DNA of 64,000 bases from contig OZ026833.1 of assembly GCA_964023205.1 (NCBI GenBank), positions 4,152,965 to 4,216,964 on the forward strand, given 5' to 3'. Below are positions 25,654-39,145 of the stretch, in pieces. Origin of the DNA: Lutraria lutraria. Taxonomy: Eukaryota; Mollusca; Bivalvia; Venerida; Mactridae. The notes below the pieces were generated by a model that was not told where the DNA came from, made no database searches, and was given only the letters and a program-made list of their open reading frames with translations. A program made the translations under genes and the position numbers. The stretch's first letter is position 1, and every line of letters begins with the position of its first letter.

Positions 25654-28600
25654 TTATTCCACATCAGGATTAGCAAAAATTACATCATCGTAGTTTGTTA
25701 TAGTGTCATCCGGTGTGAATTCCTGAAAAGTGACATGAAAGTATGTTCATTAATGGTCTAACATACATTGATAAGCAGATTGCTATATATATACATATCC
25801 TAAAAGCTGAAGTTAAACAAGAGGGCCATGATGGCCCTGTAAATGCTCACCAGGAAAAAGGTCATAAGGAGACGAGCATTGTTAAATTTTTTCTACACGA
25901 GTCCAAGTAATCCAGTGACGCTAAGGGCAGGGCCAATTTTTAACCCAGGGCCATAATAAGAACAAATTTGGAAGAGGTCTGCTAGACAATACTGTATACA
26001 AAATAGCTTAGCTCTAGGCCATGTGGTTTCTGAGAAGAAGATTTTATAAATTTTCCTATATAAAATAGAGTAAACCCCTGGCAGGGCCACTATTGCCCCC
26101 GGGGCCATTATTTGAACAAATTTTGTAGAGGTCCACTAGACAATACCATATACAAAATATCTAAGCTCTAGGCCTTGCAGTTTCGGAGAATTTTATTTTA
26201 AATTTCATATGTAAGTCTATGTAAAAGTTACCCCGTAGGTGGAGCCAAATTTGACCCCAGGGGAATAATTTGAACAAACTTTGTTCCATTAGACTATGCT
26301 ACATACCAAATATCTCAGCTTTAGGCCTGTGTTTCGGAAAATATTTTATAAGTTTTTTTCTATTTGTTGCCATAGCAACAAGAGTTTTTAATGAAATTCA
26401 ATTTGTTTTAATAACTTTGAAAGGGAACTACCCAAGGATCATTCCAGCAGAGTTTGGTTGCAATAGGCCCAGTGGTGTAGGAGGAGATGTTGTTTTAAGT
26501 AAATATGGATGCCACCTTATGACGCACACTGAGCGATCACAAAAGCTCACATTGAGCATATTGTGCTCTGGTGAGCCAAAAAGTATGAAATTTTGTTTCA
26601 AAGAGAATTAATACTCCGTCAGTGAAATCACTTAAAAGTATAACAAGGTTAGGAAAGAAATTATTGCATGCACATGAGTAAGAGTCCCTAAATAAATCTC
26701 TCAAAATATACTGGTATAGACTTCTGTTAAAGTGTGGTCTTAGATGAAGGGAGCTGGGTACATCTGGATTTGTGCTTTCTAATGTAATGAATGTCATATT
26801 ATAAAAGAAGTCTCCCATTCATGACTATGTAAGAGAGAACCGGACAAGCGTAAAGCACTATTTTACAATGTCAATGTTTGGGACCTAAAAAAGGTTTCAA
26901 TAATAACAATCAGCTACTTCTCTTACATCTTCAATTAGTTGCAACACACATGGTACTTCCTCAAGTTTCTTGCTGCAAGTCTGTCTCTCAAATGATGTTG
27001 TTCCACTTGATAAATGGAATTTAGGGGCTGCCACATCAGCCTCTAGCAGATGACACACCATGTCATATAGGTACTGTAAAACAAAATAGATGTTACAAGC
27101 TACCTCATATACAAACTTTTCTACAATAAGTGAATATCTTTTAGCAGCTGAATGAATATTGTTCCTTCAGAAAGGCAATAGATCAATGTCACTTTCTGGA
27201 TACTCCAGGTCTTTTAGATACTGGCAACTTGACTGTTTTCAGTTTCTTTATACAACAATTGTAAACCAATCTGTTCCAAGGGTGAGCTGAATATTTGGTA
27301 CAGCCCAAACAGACATAGATGAACCATAGCCAATGGAACAGACATAAAATTACAGTTTGAAACAGTTCCTTCTTTTACTATAACTTTAACAATCAGTACT
27401 GATTATAATGTCATGTGTAGGGCTAACAAAGAAATTCAAGGTCTTCGAAGGTACTCATCCACTTGGGTAGACCATGCACTATGCCAAAATATGTGCAAAA
27501 CATAAAACCTTTAATCTAACCTTAAAATAACATGTACATGATGTGCAGAAAACAGTATTAGTGCAATAGAGAGCTGTTTAAAATGTATCTTTGAAACCAC
27601 TGCAACACTTATCAATAAATAACTCACCCCAATATCTGCCTTTATTGGTGCTTTGAAGCTCATGCCTATATTGTTTCTGGCTTCATAAAATATGCAGAAT
27701 TTCTTCTCTTTCTTCAAAGATGTACTTTCAATGCGCTTTGTAGACTCCTGAAATGTTCCAAATATGAAAATTTCTATTAATCCCATTTAGGAGTCATTTT
27801 GTCTGTTTATCTGTTGGTCCTGAGATTTGTCTGGGCTTTAACTTATGAATTGATACAAGTATTTTGAAATAAATTACAACAAATGTTAACCATCATTAAA
27901 CAGTGTGTTGCACAAAAACAAACATGGCTGTAGCACCAGGTCAAGGTCACACTTAGAGGTTAAAGATGTACTGTATTGTATTTTTGTCCACTCAGTTACT
28001 TTGTCCTTTATAAGTAACTTTTGAAAAAATCTTGACTTAAGTTCGCCAATATGTGGGGAGCTGTCTTGTGAGAGACTCAGCTCAGCAACTGAAATGTCAA
28101 GGTCTAAAAGTAAAAAAATATTTTTTTAGTGGTTGCTCAGTAACATTTTCTTCATATAGATGGATTTCAGTCAAAAGTGACGGTTTGTCCTGCTTTAAGA
28201 ACAAGGGTAAAACTTTCTGTCAAAAGAAATCACCTACGCATCTTTAAATAATAGCCAATTACATTTCTGAAAAAACTTTTTACCTCAGATCTTAAACATT
28301 CTGCATCAAAAGCAGCCTGTGGGGTATTCGTCATACTGTGACAAAGCTCTAGTTGTCATGTAAGTAACCTTTACCTAAATACATGTCACCTTTGCTGTCA
28401 TTTCAATTAAACCTTGTTATTTTTATATTTCAATCAAATTACATAAATCTAGAAGTGAGTACGAGACCACTTGGCCAAGTTCATTTAATAAAACCCATTC
28501 ACACAATGTCCATCTGATCCTAATAAACATCTCTGTTATGTGAATTCTCTCCGATATTTTTATTCACCTTATCAATCTTGAGCAAATCCACTATCTTAAT

Positions 28601-31600
28601 ATTTGTTATAAAAAAATTGTAACTACATGTACATATAGTACATTGTATTTTATAAATCAAGGCTCAGTAAAGTGTAAAAGTAAAGCAATTTAAATTATGG
28701 CATTTTAGCAGAATTCAATTTTTAGTTTACTTGGTACTCACATATTTCCTTTCCTCCAACTTGTTATGTACCTAGAAGAATAAGGGTAAGAAGTTAATAA
28801 GGATTTAAAAGTCATATTCCTAATTCTAGGGCTGTCATTTATATCTTAACATAATTATAACTGTGCTAGTTATGATCCTTGCAAGTTGCTTCATGGAACC
28901 TATTCTCAGACTAGACCTTGTTTTCTTGAACATAAATTAACAGGTTCTTTAAAAAAAAAAAATACATACCCTAAGAAACCTTTCAAATTCATGATCTTCA
29001 TTCAAATCATCCTGAAAACGAAAATTCTCCATTAACCTTGTGCATTCACTCCAAAATTATGCAGTAAGGAGTAACGTTTTTTTTTGTGCCACACCTCAAC
29101 TTAATGAGATAATTCATTAATCACATTTTAAAGGCTTTGAGTCACTCAAGGTAAAACATGTGCTCTGGTGAGCAAAAAAGGCATGGCAATTCTGACTCTT
29201 ACATAAAATATTTCCAAATATTTCATACTGATAACCAATCAAAGGCATTACCTCCAGAAGTAGACAAGATTTATCCACTGGAAAAAAATTGAATTGATGG
29301 ATTGAATTGACTATCACATTGATGTTCTATTTGCCTTTTTGGTTGGGCTTATAATTAAGATGTAAAAATATTGATTAGAAAGTATAATACTTGGTATTGA
29401 TTTACCACACAGACAGAAGAATAGATTAGTAATAGGATAAGTAGACATTCAGTTGAACTGGTTGCTAGAGAAACTGATAATATATACTATCTTGCATTTA
29501 AAAATAAACTTTTATAATACATGTATTCTAAAAATCAATACTTGAGCTCAGAGCTGGTTCTTGTTATTTGAGACTGGCCATCACAGACAGATCTTTGACC
29601 AGACATAGGGCAAGACAAAAATGAAGGTACTCTCCAAATTATATCCAACCTACATCTGTCTTTATTTTCACATGAGATTCATAAATATTATAGTAAACTT
29701 CATATGAACAAGTCTAATGTAAATTAAGAAGTAGACCTCACCAAAGTATCACAAGCTGGAGGTGTGATTGTTTCCTTTATCTCCAATAATTCGGACATAT
29801 CTGATGTTGTCGTTCTTTTTTCCTCAACCTGTTCTCGCAGAACATCCTGTTAATTGCAACACAATTATAATTGTCTATCACGTAGTATGTGCTTAACTTT
29901 AATTTAAAATGTGTGCATGCAAATTCTCATGAACTCATTAACAAATAGAGGCAATACAATGTTATGGTTCCAGCATAATACTCTTATCAGTATGTGAAAT
30001 ATTAACATCTTTTCAAGTACATAAGAAGAAAACAATTTTAAAACAATTGGGGGCCATGATGACCCTATATTCGCTCGACAGCAAGTCTAAGATAGTTAGA
30101 TATATAGTGCTAACAGACATAGGAAGACAAAATGCAAATAATAATAAATTTTTACATAATAATAAATTATATCACAGAAACTTATAAAATAGCACCGCAT
30201 GTTAAGATGCAATATCACTTAATATGTACTTATCACAGAACAGTATGCATTATGAGATCTAAAAGTATGCTACTAAAAGATATGTTACTGAGGAACAATA
30301 TAATGCTATGAATTTCACATGAGTTGATGACTTAGTAAAAAACATGAAACAAGTTGCCATGCATAATAACACAAAAATTTACTTGGTGTAGTTACTAAAG
30401 TGAAATAGTACGTCTATAAAATTTAATGCTATGATAAAAGAATGGGATTAAGTTTAAATATCAATAAAAGTTAACAGATTGTCCTTAACCTTGTGTTTAA
30501 AAGAGGAAATGGAATGAACATTCCTTAAATCATTAGGTAGCATATTCCATAGACTACAGCCATTATAGGCAAATGACCTTTTTCCATTATAATAATGTAA
30601 ATTAAGAAATTGACCTCACCAAACTATCAGAAGCTGGAGGTGTGCTTTTTTCCTTAATCTCCAATAATTCGGACTCATCTGATGTCGGTCTTTCTTCCTC
30701 AACTTGTTCCCACAGGATATCCTGTTAATTGCAACACAATTATAATTTTCTATCACGTAGTATGTCCTTAACTTAATTTAAAATGGGTGCATGCAAATTC
30801 TCATGAACTCATTAACAAATAGAGGCAATACAATGTTATGGTTCCAGCATAATACTCTTATCAGTATGTGAAATATCAACATCTTTTCAAGTACATAAGA
30901 AGAAAACAATTTTAAAACAATAGAGGACCATGATGACCCTATATTCGCTCACCAGCAGACTTCATATGAACAAGTCTAATGTAAATTAAGAAATAGACCT
31001 TACCAAACTATTACAAGCTGGAGGTGTGATTTTTTCCTTAATCTCCAATAATTCGGACCCATCTGATGTCTGTCTTTTTTTCTCAACTGGTTCCCACATG
31101 ATATCCTGTTAAATGCAACACAATTATAAATTTCTAACATTTAGTATGTGCTTAACTTAATTTTGAAATGTGTGCAAGCAAATTCTCATAAACTCATTAA
31201 TGCTTTAATGATAAAGCAGAAGTCAGAGCAAACTTATTATAGCTGGAATGTCTAGACTGGCATGATCTTTGTCTTCAGGATCCATTTATATAACATTACT
31301 TTGTACCTAGTGACATAAATTATTATATCATTAATTTCTTCTTTTTTTCATTGTTCTACAAAGCCTTATCTTTTCTCCTAGATAAGTCAGAATTATTTCA
31401 ACAAAGGAAATCTTGAGAAGTTAGAACCATGTTTTTGTCATTGTCATTGCTATAAATATCAATTGATTTCTGAGTACTGGTACTAAAACGACAGTATTGT
31501 TGTAATTATGTGATCACATGTTAATAGGTAAAATGTTATCAAAACTTAACGATAATCATCAATCATCATTGTGACACATATAACAAGGCATTTCATTCAA

Positions 31601-31796
31601 GATTGACGGTAAGTGAAGGTGGTCTTTTGCACATGTTTAACTTCATAAAGAAGCTCTATCAGACCCATGTAATTTATGACAGTTTCTTAACTTAGTACTT
31701 TCAAGGTATGTTTTTAAAGTAAATGTCATCTCTTACCGAACAACAACTCTCTTCTAATGTATTTTCAGATTGCTTTTCTGTGTTGGTCTCCTCATC
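25654..31796 (-). CDS. 3' exons of an intron-rich element gene of unknown function
   Basis: Ten exons read in the same phase (0/0) on the minus strand: 31737-31796, 31004-31105, 30620-30721, 29742-29846, 28970-29011, 28742-28771, 28284-28316, 27628-27747, 26927-27073 and 25654-25722, the last ending DVE-TAA. Together they encode about 269 residues with no stop. The second to fourth exons are tandem duplicates of one 34-35-codon acidic module (TSDxSELLEIKEKxTPPA). The fifth to seventh are very small (42, 30 and 33 nt). All have consensus donors (GTAAGR, GTGAGK, GTATGT, GTAAAA) and CAG/TAG acceptors. I recognise no domain. It is probably the continuation of the zinc-ribbon gene at 35079-38968, but exon 35079-35373 ends in phase 1 and I could not find the exon that would restore phase 0, so they could be two genes. 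Confidence 0.65.
25817..26580 (+). repeat. Dispersed repeat family 'GAGGGCCATGATGGCCCT', copy 1
   Basis: Begins AACAAGAGGGCCATGATGGC and ends GAGCATATTGTGCTCTGGTG, with two or three internal units of about 165 bp (TTTGAACAAA...GTAGAGGTCCACTAGACAAT...CTCTAGGCC). Further copies lie at about 36054-36695 and 39146-39900, with fragments near 30045, 30925 and 29125. The frames seen inside are not genes. Confidence 0.8.
29690..31200 (-). repeat. Three intragenic tandem copies of an exon-plus-intron unit
   Basis: Units at about 29690-30085, 30597-30960 and 30961-31200 share the exon and its flanks (GTAAATTAAGAAATAGACC..., then ATTGCAACACAATTATAA..., CATGCAAATTCTCATGAACTC). The first two units both end with a fragment of the 'CCATGATGACCCTATATTCG' repeat. 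The gap between units 1 and 2 is filled by a LINE fragment, so the LINE landed after or during the duplication. Confidence 0.85.
30086..30596 (-). mobile_element. LINE 3'-end fragment (C-terminus of a reverse transcriptase)
   Basis: On the minus strand about 30590-30454 translates to a stretch containing SFAYNGCSLWNMLPNDLR, then SISSFKHKVK and a TAA. This W-N-x-L-P-x-x-(L/V)-R...F-K pattern is the usual C-terminal end of non-LTR reverse transcriptases (CR1/L2/Rex-like). The rest, to about 30086, is 3' UTR-like A/T-rich DNA. The fragment is 5'-truncated, as is typical for LINE insertions. Confidence 0.75.
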
Positions 31797-33011
31797 CTAG
31801 TAGAAAAGTATAAAAAATAACAAGTGAACTCCATGATTACAAAAAAACTATTCCTTTTAATTCTTCTAAGTAAATATTATTATGCTAGGGTCAAGTAGAC
31901 TTTTAAAACTAAAAATTCTAACTGCTAATAACCTATATATAAACTAGAAAATGAATTACAGAAAATAAACCAATAAATAACTCCAGTGTCACTTGTCGAT
32001 GTTGACCATATTCTTGGACTGAATGGATTGACAGACTGATGGATAGACAATGTGAACTGATAAGATATTATCCCTCTGCCATGAATGGTAATACATGTGT
32101 AATTTATATTCAAACTTAAATTAAATTAGTCCTGGTGAAAGAGCTGTATGATCATTAGCAGCAATAATGTGCTTATGAAACAATTAATAAGCTTCTGGAG
32201 ATTGGGAAACACAAAAACTGCCAACCAGGCTCACTCATTTCATTCAGATGTTTTTTAAAATCAGTTTCACCCATTGTCTTCAACTGTATGACAGTAATAA
32301 ATACAGAACACTTAACAGTATATTATAATATAATAAATGACAAGTTTAGTAATCATACACCCATCAGGAAATCATACATGAAAAATAAATTTAACTTATT
32401 CTGGGGACTAATAAACCCAACATTTCCAATAAATCTAAATCTAATGATTTTTTTTCACAATAAGGATAAACAAGAAGTGTTTGTGAAACACTGATGCACC
32501 TTAAGTCCAGCTGGATAGTATAAGCCCTTGTCCTCAAAATCAATAGTGGTCATGTATTCTACTTTAATGACTAACCTCCTAACTAAATATTTGATACATG
32601 TGTATAAGCTCTATATAAAGCACTTAATATGTACACAAGAGATTAAGAATGGACATCTCGCTATCAAAGAAAGTCATCTGAGTATTGTGTACTATGGTCA
32701 ACTATAACTGTAACTGAAACAGAACAATAACTGTTAACTGTATTAAGATAGATATACTTGGAGTGGACAAGGCATCTAAACTAACAACATGTAAAAAGCT
32801 GGGCAAGGACATGATGAAGCATAAAGCATGCATAAATTGACAACTTACTCAATACAAGCAAGTTAGAATAGACAAGAAATTAAGTATCCTGACAGCTAGC
32901 AATCAATTACATGGAGTGGAACATATCGCTACAAGCTATCTATAATGGATCAAGTAAATAAAGGATCAATTAAACTACAAACAGAAAATTACTTGACTGT
33001 AGGAATATTAA

Positions 33012-33410
33012 GGTAGTATGCAACCTTTCCTTGACGTCATGCATGGGTAAAAAATCAATTTTTCTTCATTTGATTCATTATTTGATTGAATATAATTAGT
33101 TTAGTGCTTAACGTTCCGCCAAGAAAATAAAGACAGCAAAACCATATTAAAACTTATATGAGCTTATTCCACAGATAAGAGCTTGAAGTTGGTGTATCTG
33201 AAATTACAATAGCATTATGTTTGAACCAACTAAGCATCTAAAAATGTAGGTATTATACCTAAGACATTCGACATGACATTGCTAGGAAACGGTCAGAAAG
33301 CAGAAAAAAAAACGAACAACATGCTACACTACCATTGTACAAAATTTCAGAAGAATCAGAGAAAAATTGACTTTTTGACTCATGATGTCAAGGAAAGGTC
33401 GCATACTACC
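33012..33410. mobile_element. MITE-like element, 30-bp inverted repeats
   Basis: Starts GGTAGTATGCAACCTTTCCT and ends with a near reverse complement (AGGAAAGGTCGCATACTACC); the arms extend through TTGACGTCATG/CATGATGTCAA. About 400 bp, no coding capacity. A clear target duplication is not visible. Confidence 0.75.
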
Positions 33411-33627
33411 ACATTATCACAGTGATTTTGGTTGAGAGACGTAAATGAAGTTGATTGGTAGCTGCCATGGGGGTTGTACATGAAGCAATATTTATATAAC
33501 AAACTAAACAAAGTTTTGAAGACATGCTCTAACTGATTGCAAGTGAACGATACAACATGTAGCAAGAATACAATACAACACATAATTTCAATTGAATAAC
33601 AGCTAGGGTTGGGTGGCAAGCCAGCAT

Positions 33628-33810
33628 TAAACAGGGGTGTCATTAGAGAAAAATTCAAAATCCTGAAAAGATACGAGGCGACCATTTTGGACAAACAAGA
33701 GGCCTTCAACCTCATTGTTTCCATATTTAGCTCAATTTGTAATTTTAAAATTCTACAGAGCAAATTAAAGTTAACATAACTTTGCCATTTCTTGTATTCT
33801 GGATATATCC
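33628..33810 (+). repeat. Dispersed repeat, copy 2 of a pair (other copy 16283-16475)
   Basis: Shares ordered blocks with 16283-16475 in the same orientation (see that entry). Confidence 0.55.
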
Positions 33811-35078
33811 AATAACATTGTCACCCCTGATTAAAAACAGCATTTATGAAAGCAATTTAAAACAAGGGATCTGAAGCATGTCATAAGAATTACAATAGTT
33901 TTCGCTGCACCCTTGTAGGCTCTTTTTATGTCTTTCTTGCCTGTAATACATTGTAAACTAATAATCATCTTTCTTAATTCAACATTCATATCACACACAC
34001 CATGAAAGACAATGTTGTACAAATAGTTGTTTTAAATTAATGTTGAAGTGTTGAACATAATAAGAGATGCCAAAACCTGCCAAAATTCTACAATGACTTT
34101 TACTTTAGTATTTATATTTATCAACAAGCAGCAATAATGCTAATCAATGTATCAAAGCTGATACAATTAATTGTTTCAATTTGATTGTTCAACATAACAT
34201 ACTTCCTTTATCAAGTTATGTTTGACATAATAATCACCATGTTTCAGCTTAACATAACCAGATTTGAATGATATACTTATCTGATATATCTGCAAAATAG
34301 TGCTACACACAATTATTAATACGTACAGTACTACATTAGTTCTGCCCAATCATCATACCCCAACACAACGCTTTATCACATACTGTTTAAAATCTTATGT
34401 ATAAAGCTTATTTGCTTTGAATATTTCTGCCAAGACCAAAAACTATCAATAATTAAAAAGTTACTGACCAGACACAAAAAATAGACCAAATCTTTACATA
34501 TAACCATTAACTTTGACCTTGGGGGTATAGACATGTTTTCTTTTTCACATGACAACTCGCCACATAGTCGTAAACATTTTTGCCAAGTATTCTGAAATCC
34601 ACTCATGGATGACAAAAAACTAGACACAAAAACATACTGACTCTAACTTTAACTAATACTTGTGACATTGGCCTTAAAGGTACAACCCTGGGCTTTTAAA
34701 AGACACAACAGAACATCTTGGTGAACATTTTTGCCAAATATTTCAGAAAAGCACAGATAGATGACAAAGTTACAACAGTTCTACTGCTTATTTTCTTCAG
34801 ACAAGCATTTTGATTTTGACACTTAAGGAGACAGTACATGGTTTTATTTTGATGGTTGGAAATGAAACACCTTTTGCACAGAAATAATGACGTATACAGT
34901 ATTTAGATCAGAAGTAATAGTGTTTCTGAAATACCACTTATTAGTAATGATGAAATTTCTTTATGCAAACAATTCTTATGTAAAATTAGATATGGCTGAT
35001 GTGGACTAAAGGTACTACAGTGCGTTACTATACATGCGGCACATGCAAATTATCATAAGCATATAGGATGATAAACAC

Positions 35079-38000
35079 CTTTTCCTTCGGCAACAACAAA
35101 CAATCGTAGTTGTGTGATCTTCTTCTGTCTTCTGTACTTCTCCAAATCCTTGATCGTCATTTTTTTACAAGGTTTTACAAAACCTTCAGTTGTAGGTAAC
35201 CTTGTTGCGAAAGCAATTTTTTCTGAGAACATGGTCTTTAGTTCACCTATCCAGTCATCTTCACTTGATGTACGTTTAGCACGTATTTGTAAAATACTTA
35301 GTAAACCAAGTGGGTTGACAAATGCTTTTCGCACTATCTTCAAATCCTTATCAAGGATCTGGACACCTATGGTCTGAAAAATAAATAACCATGTTCAGCA
35401 TGTCAGATGTGCTTTGTTGCATACTCTCACTTACCAGGTCTTTTTTACCTTACACATTATCGAAATCCTCCTCAAACAGAGGAAAGAAATACAAACGCAG
35501 GAGACATCCCTGTCTGCAGCATATATGTTTACACTTGCAAGTTATAATTCCATCTTGTAATGTTAGAAAGACTTTCATATTTACCAGCAATTTCTCTGCA
35601 CACTGCTACAAACAGTTATACAGAGACTGTCTGCAGTTTCAGCACGTACAAAGAGAGTGAACAATATCCATTGTCTAACATCATTTCTAGTTAAACACAT
35701 ACCTTATACTTAATCTGTAAAAATATGCCAGTGGTATTTGTGTTAAAAAATAAATACATCTATTTCATAACAACTACAAAATTTAATAAATTTTATTTTC
35801 AGAACAGCACTGACCTGTGTTAATTTTTTGTTGTTATTGTGTATCTATGTATATAAAGAATTACATAACTGAAACAATAATAAATTTCAGTGCTTGAAAG
35901 TGAAAATAACTTACAATATACTCCTCGCTGGTTGTTTTTGCCTTCTTGCTGCTTTTCCTAGCTTTTATGGGCCCAGGGTTTTCATACTTCCGTTTTAAGC
36001 TCATGAAGCTTTGCAACGCTCCTAAAAAGTTTAATAGGGTACTACAAGATGAAAACAAGAGAGCCCTATATCGCTCACATGACAATCATTGTTCACTAAG
36101 TGAAACATTGTTTTGAACTTGTAACCTAGTTTTTGACCCCAGATGACCCATGTTATAAGTTGTCCTACATATAAATAAGACAAACATTCTGACAAGGTTT
36201 GGTGAAGATCCAATCAAAACCATGACAACTACAGCATGGACAAAGTTTTCTTAAGATTTGACCTCTTGACCTAGTTTTTGACCCCAGATGGCCCATAGTT
36301 GTACTTGACTGTTATATCATTTAAATAAACAATTTGACAAAGTTTGGTGAAGATCCAATAATAACTGTGAAATCTACAGTGTTAAAATAGTTTTTCATAA
36401 GATTTGAACTAGTCCAAGATATTATAAGGACAAACATTCTGACAAGATTTCATGATGATCCAATCAAAACAGTGACTTCTAGAGTGTTCACAAGGTTTTC
36501 CCTTATTTGGCCCAGGAGGCCTATTTTTTTACCCCAAATGGCCCATTATCAGACTTGTCCGAGATTTTGTCGATATTAACATTCTGACCCAGTTTTGCAA
36601 AAATTTAGCTAAAAATGTGGCCCCTAGTGTGTTCACAAGATAAAAGTTGACAACGCATGTCACGCACGATGATCACAAAAGCTCAGTGAGTTAAAAACAG
36701 GACAATTTTATACCTTCATTTTGTTTATTCAATCAAATGCATCACAACCTAAAGACCACAAAACAACTTTACTGATACTGACTACTTCTGATTTCTTACT
36801 AATGTTAAGCCTTCTCTAATAAAAAAAAGACATGATATATTTTAGAATATGTGTTGTTTTTGAATCCATAAACTTGGTCCTATACTGAATATTAACTACT
36901 CATTGAGTCTAGTCCCACTCAAATATACAGTAAGTCAATGGGTTGTTTAGAGGCTATCTGTAACAAGAAGTACCAAACAGCATACCTGGTGACAGCTGAA
37001 TCTGGGCATCTCTTTCACATCCAGTACTTTCAAACTGCACCTCTAATGGCTCTATTAAATACAGAACAAAAGTAGCTGTAAGTTTAGAAACTACTTTGTG
37101 GATTTTACCTGTTACCTTCTGAAGTATAAACTATAATACAATATACATTTAAAATGTATACATGTACAAATCTATTTACCATGTTCATATTATATTAGAA
37201 GGGAATGACTGTTTTATCACATAGGTAGATACAGTTAAAAAGTTATTTATGTATGAATCTATGCTTAGTACAATCATAGGTAACCTCAATCATCTACCCT
37301 GTCTGAGTTCTGAAAAAAATGGAAGTTGGTCATATATTTATAATCTCTGAAAGTTTGTCCAAATGTGGATTTGATGTCCCTCTTTTAAACTTATTTTGCC
37401 TGAAATATTCTTCCTTTTTTGCAATAAATACAATGTTTACAAATACTACTGTGAAAAAAAGCCAGGCTTATCAATGATTAAACAATGACACACTAAACAC
37501 TGTTTCATTATATCTTATGATTTAGTTTTAAACATACCTGAACAAGTTACTGTTGCACTTTTAGAACCAGAAGTTGACTCTGAGTTTCTTCTCTTACTCT
37601 TATCCAAATCTGATAAAAAAAAAGATATATTCCATATATATAATGTTTAGTGTTTCCTCCAGGCCTTTTTAGGACGGCGCTGCGCCATGCCTCAAAGACA
37701 AATCGCCATGCTGCCTTTATAAATTGTATAGGCCTGATGAGTCATTTTAAGCAATATTCAATAATTAGCAGCACAATCAATTCAGACATAATCTTGCACA
37801 GATTACTGTGATAGCAAATTATACTATGCAGTGACAAGGAACATCACTAACTAAAGGAATAATCTGGCAACTTGCCCAGCATGGTTCGAACCGCGCTCTG
37901 AAAGTGCCCTTTTAGCATAAAAACGCCATGCCTCACTTAAACTCTGCAGGAAACACTAATGTTACACTTATAATACAGCTAACAGAGGCGGATCCAGGTT

Positions 38001-38968
38001 AGGGAGACCTGATAGCCCCTTGAATCTGCCAGCAACAATCTTGTCATCAGAATTACTATCATGATTGTTTGGATATGTAGTTTTATTTGAATTTAATAAT
38101 GGTTTACCTGTAGCAGATTTATTTGTGTCTTTCTTATAAAAGAATATTAACAATTTAAGTACTAGAATAACATAACCTGATAACAAACAAAGACATGGGC
38201 ATCAATAGGACCATCCTTAAAGAATAATATGTTTATGGTAAAGTGACCTTCTTCCCCAAGAAGACTTTTTGCCTCTCAGGATTTTTTTCAATATTGAATA
38301 GCTGTCAGGTATTTTAAATTGGGTTCAATATAAACATAAATTGTAAGAAGATATTTCCTTCAGATCTATCAAGCTTATAATCCTGAGAAAAAAGCAAGTC
38401 ATTCTGACTTCATCCTCATAAGAATATGACTGTCAAATATAGCCTTCATGCTCTGTTGATCATAATAACTTACTAAAATAACTGAAAAGTTCATGTTTGT
38501 GCAAAAGAACAACTACAACTGAACTTATATTGAGTGTCAATATTTAATATTAAACTCAATCTTTACAAAGTATACAATTTAATGTATTATCTTGTATGAT
38601 TTTTAAATCATTAATTAATTACTTACCTAGCTACAGCTTAAGTTCAAATTTATGCCTGTTTAGATTGCAAATGGCGTAAGCGTGTAAAGGGAGATAAGAA
38701 TATAAAGTATGCATAAATTCCATAACGATACTGGAAAAAGTTTTCACCCAAGATCGTAAGTCACATATTAAGTTTTTCTAGTTATTTCTACTCCAATGGC
38801 TCAAACCTATCCGACCGCAGATGCTAAACAGAGAAATGATTTGGTATGGCCTAAGTTTAAAAAAAAACATTAAGAACAAAACTTACCTGAATGAGCTTTA
38901 GTTCCACAGCGCCAACAGTACTGTACAACTGATTCAAGTACCTGACCGCAAGTTACACACCAAACCAT
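35079..38968 (-). CDS. Zinc-ribbon protein gene of the element, 5' exons
   Basis: Five exons in consistent phase on the minus strand: 38887-38968 (start ATG at 38968), 37538-37609, 36986-37051, 35915-36021 and 35079-35373, encoding about 207 residues. The N-terminus MVWCVTCGQVLE...YCWRCG holds two C-x2-C pairs, a zinc-ribbon-like motif. A Ser-rich linker and a basic patch (KRKY...KARKSSKKAK, a likely nuclear signal) follow. Then comes a globular-looking exon (TIGVQILDKDLKIVRKAF...) of about 98 codons. The family is not recognised. The last exon is taken to end at a weak donor (AAAAG|GTGTTT) or runs to TGA a few codons later. A DNA-binding or accessory role beside the transposase is plausible only from context. 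Confidence 0.65.
36054..36695 (+). repeat. Dispersed repeat family 'GAGGGCCATGATGGCCCT', diverged copy 2
   Basis: Begins AAGAGAGCCCTATATCGCTC and ends near GATCACAAAAGCTCAGTGAG. The interior differs from copies 1 and 3: it has ACCTAGTTTTTGACCCCAGA-TGGCCCAT repeats and AAGTTTGGTGAAGATCCAAT units of roughly 120-170 bp. It lies in an intron. Confidence 0.65.
37649..37956. mobile_element. Short hAT-like MITE
   Basis: About 308 bp starting AGTGTTTCCTCCAGG and ending CTGCAGGAAACAC, flanked by TAATGTTT (37641-37648) and TAATGTTA (37957-37964), an 8-bp duplication with one mismatch. It lies in an intron of the zinc-ribbon gene and has no coding capacity. Confidence 0.65.
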
Positions 38969-39145
38969 TATGTGCCTGCAAATTTCATGATGAATCATGA
39001 AATAGAGGAATTTTATACACATGAAGAATTCACAGTCAGACTTAATTGTAATTGGCAAGGACTTATATGAATTTAAATTCTTGGTAATAGTAACTTCTGA
39101 AAAATCGTTTAACTTGCACACTAAAAACAATTCAGTAGAACACTA

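Larger units (their letters stand above)
31797..35078. other. Long non-coding stretch between the two minus-strand exon groups
   Basis: If the two exon groups form one gene this is a 3.3-kb intron that should contain at least one missed exon. Visible content is the MITE at 33012-33410, the dispersed repeat at 33628-33810, and a degenerate two-unit repeat at about 34400-34770 (CATTTTTGCCAAGTATTCTG and CATTTTTGCCAAATATTTCA). Confidence 0.5.

Noticed and set aside
26270..26818. Frames of 113 and 93 codons
   Set aside because: They lie in a dispersed repeat copy and its flank; the other copies do not keep the frame.
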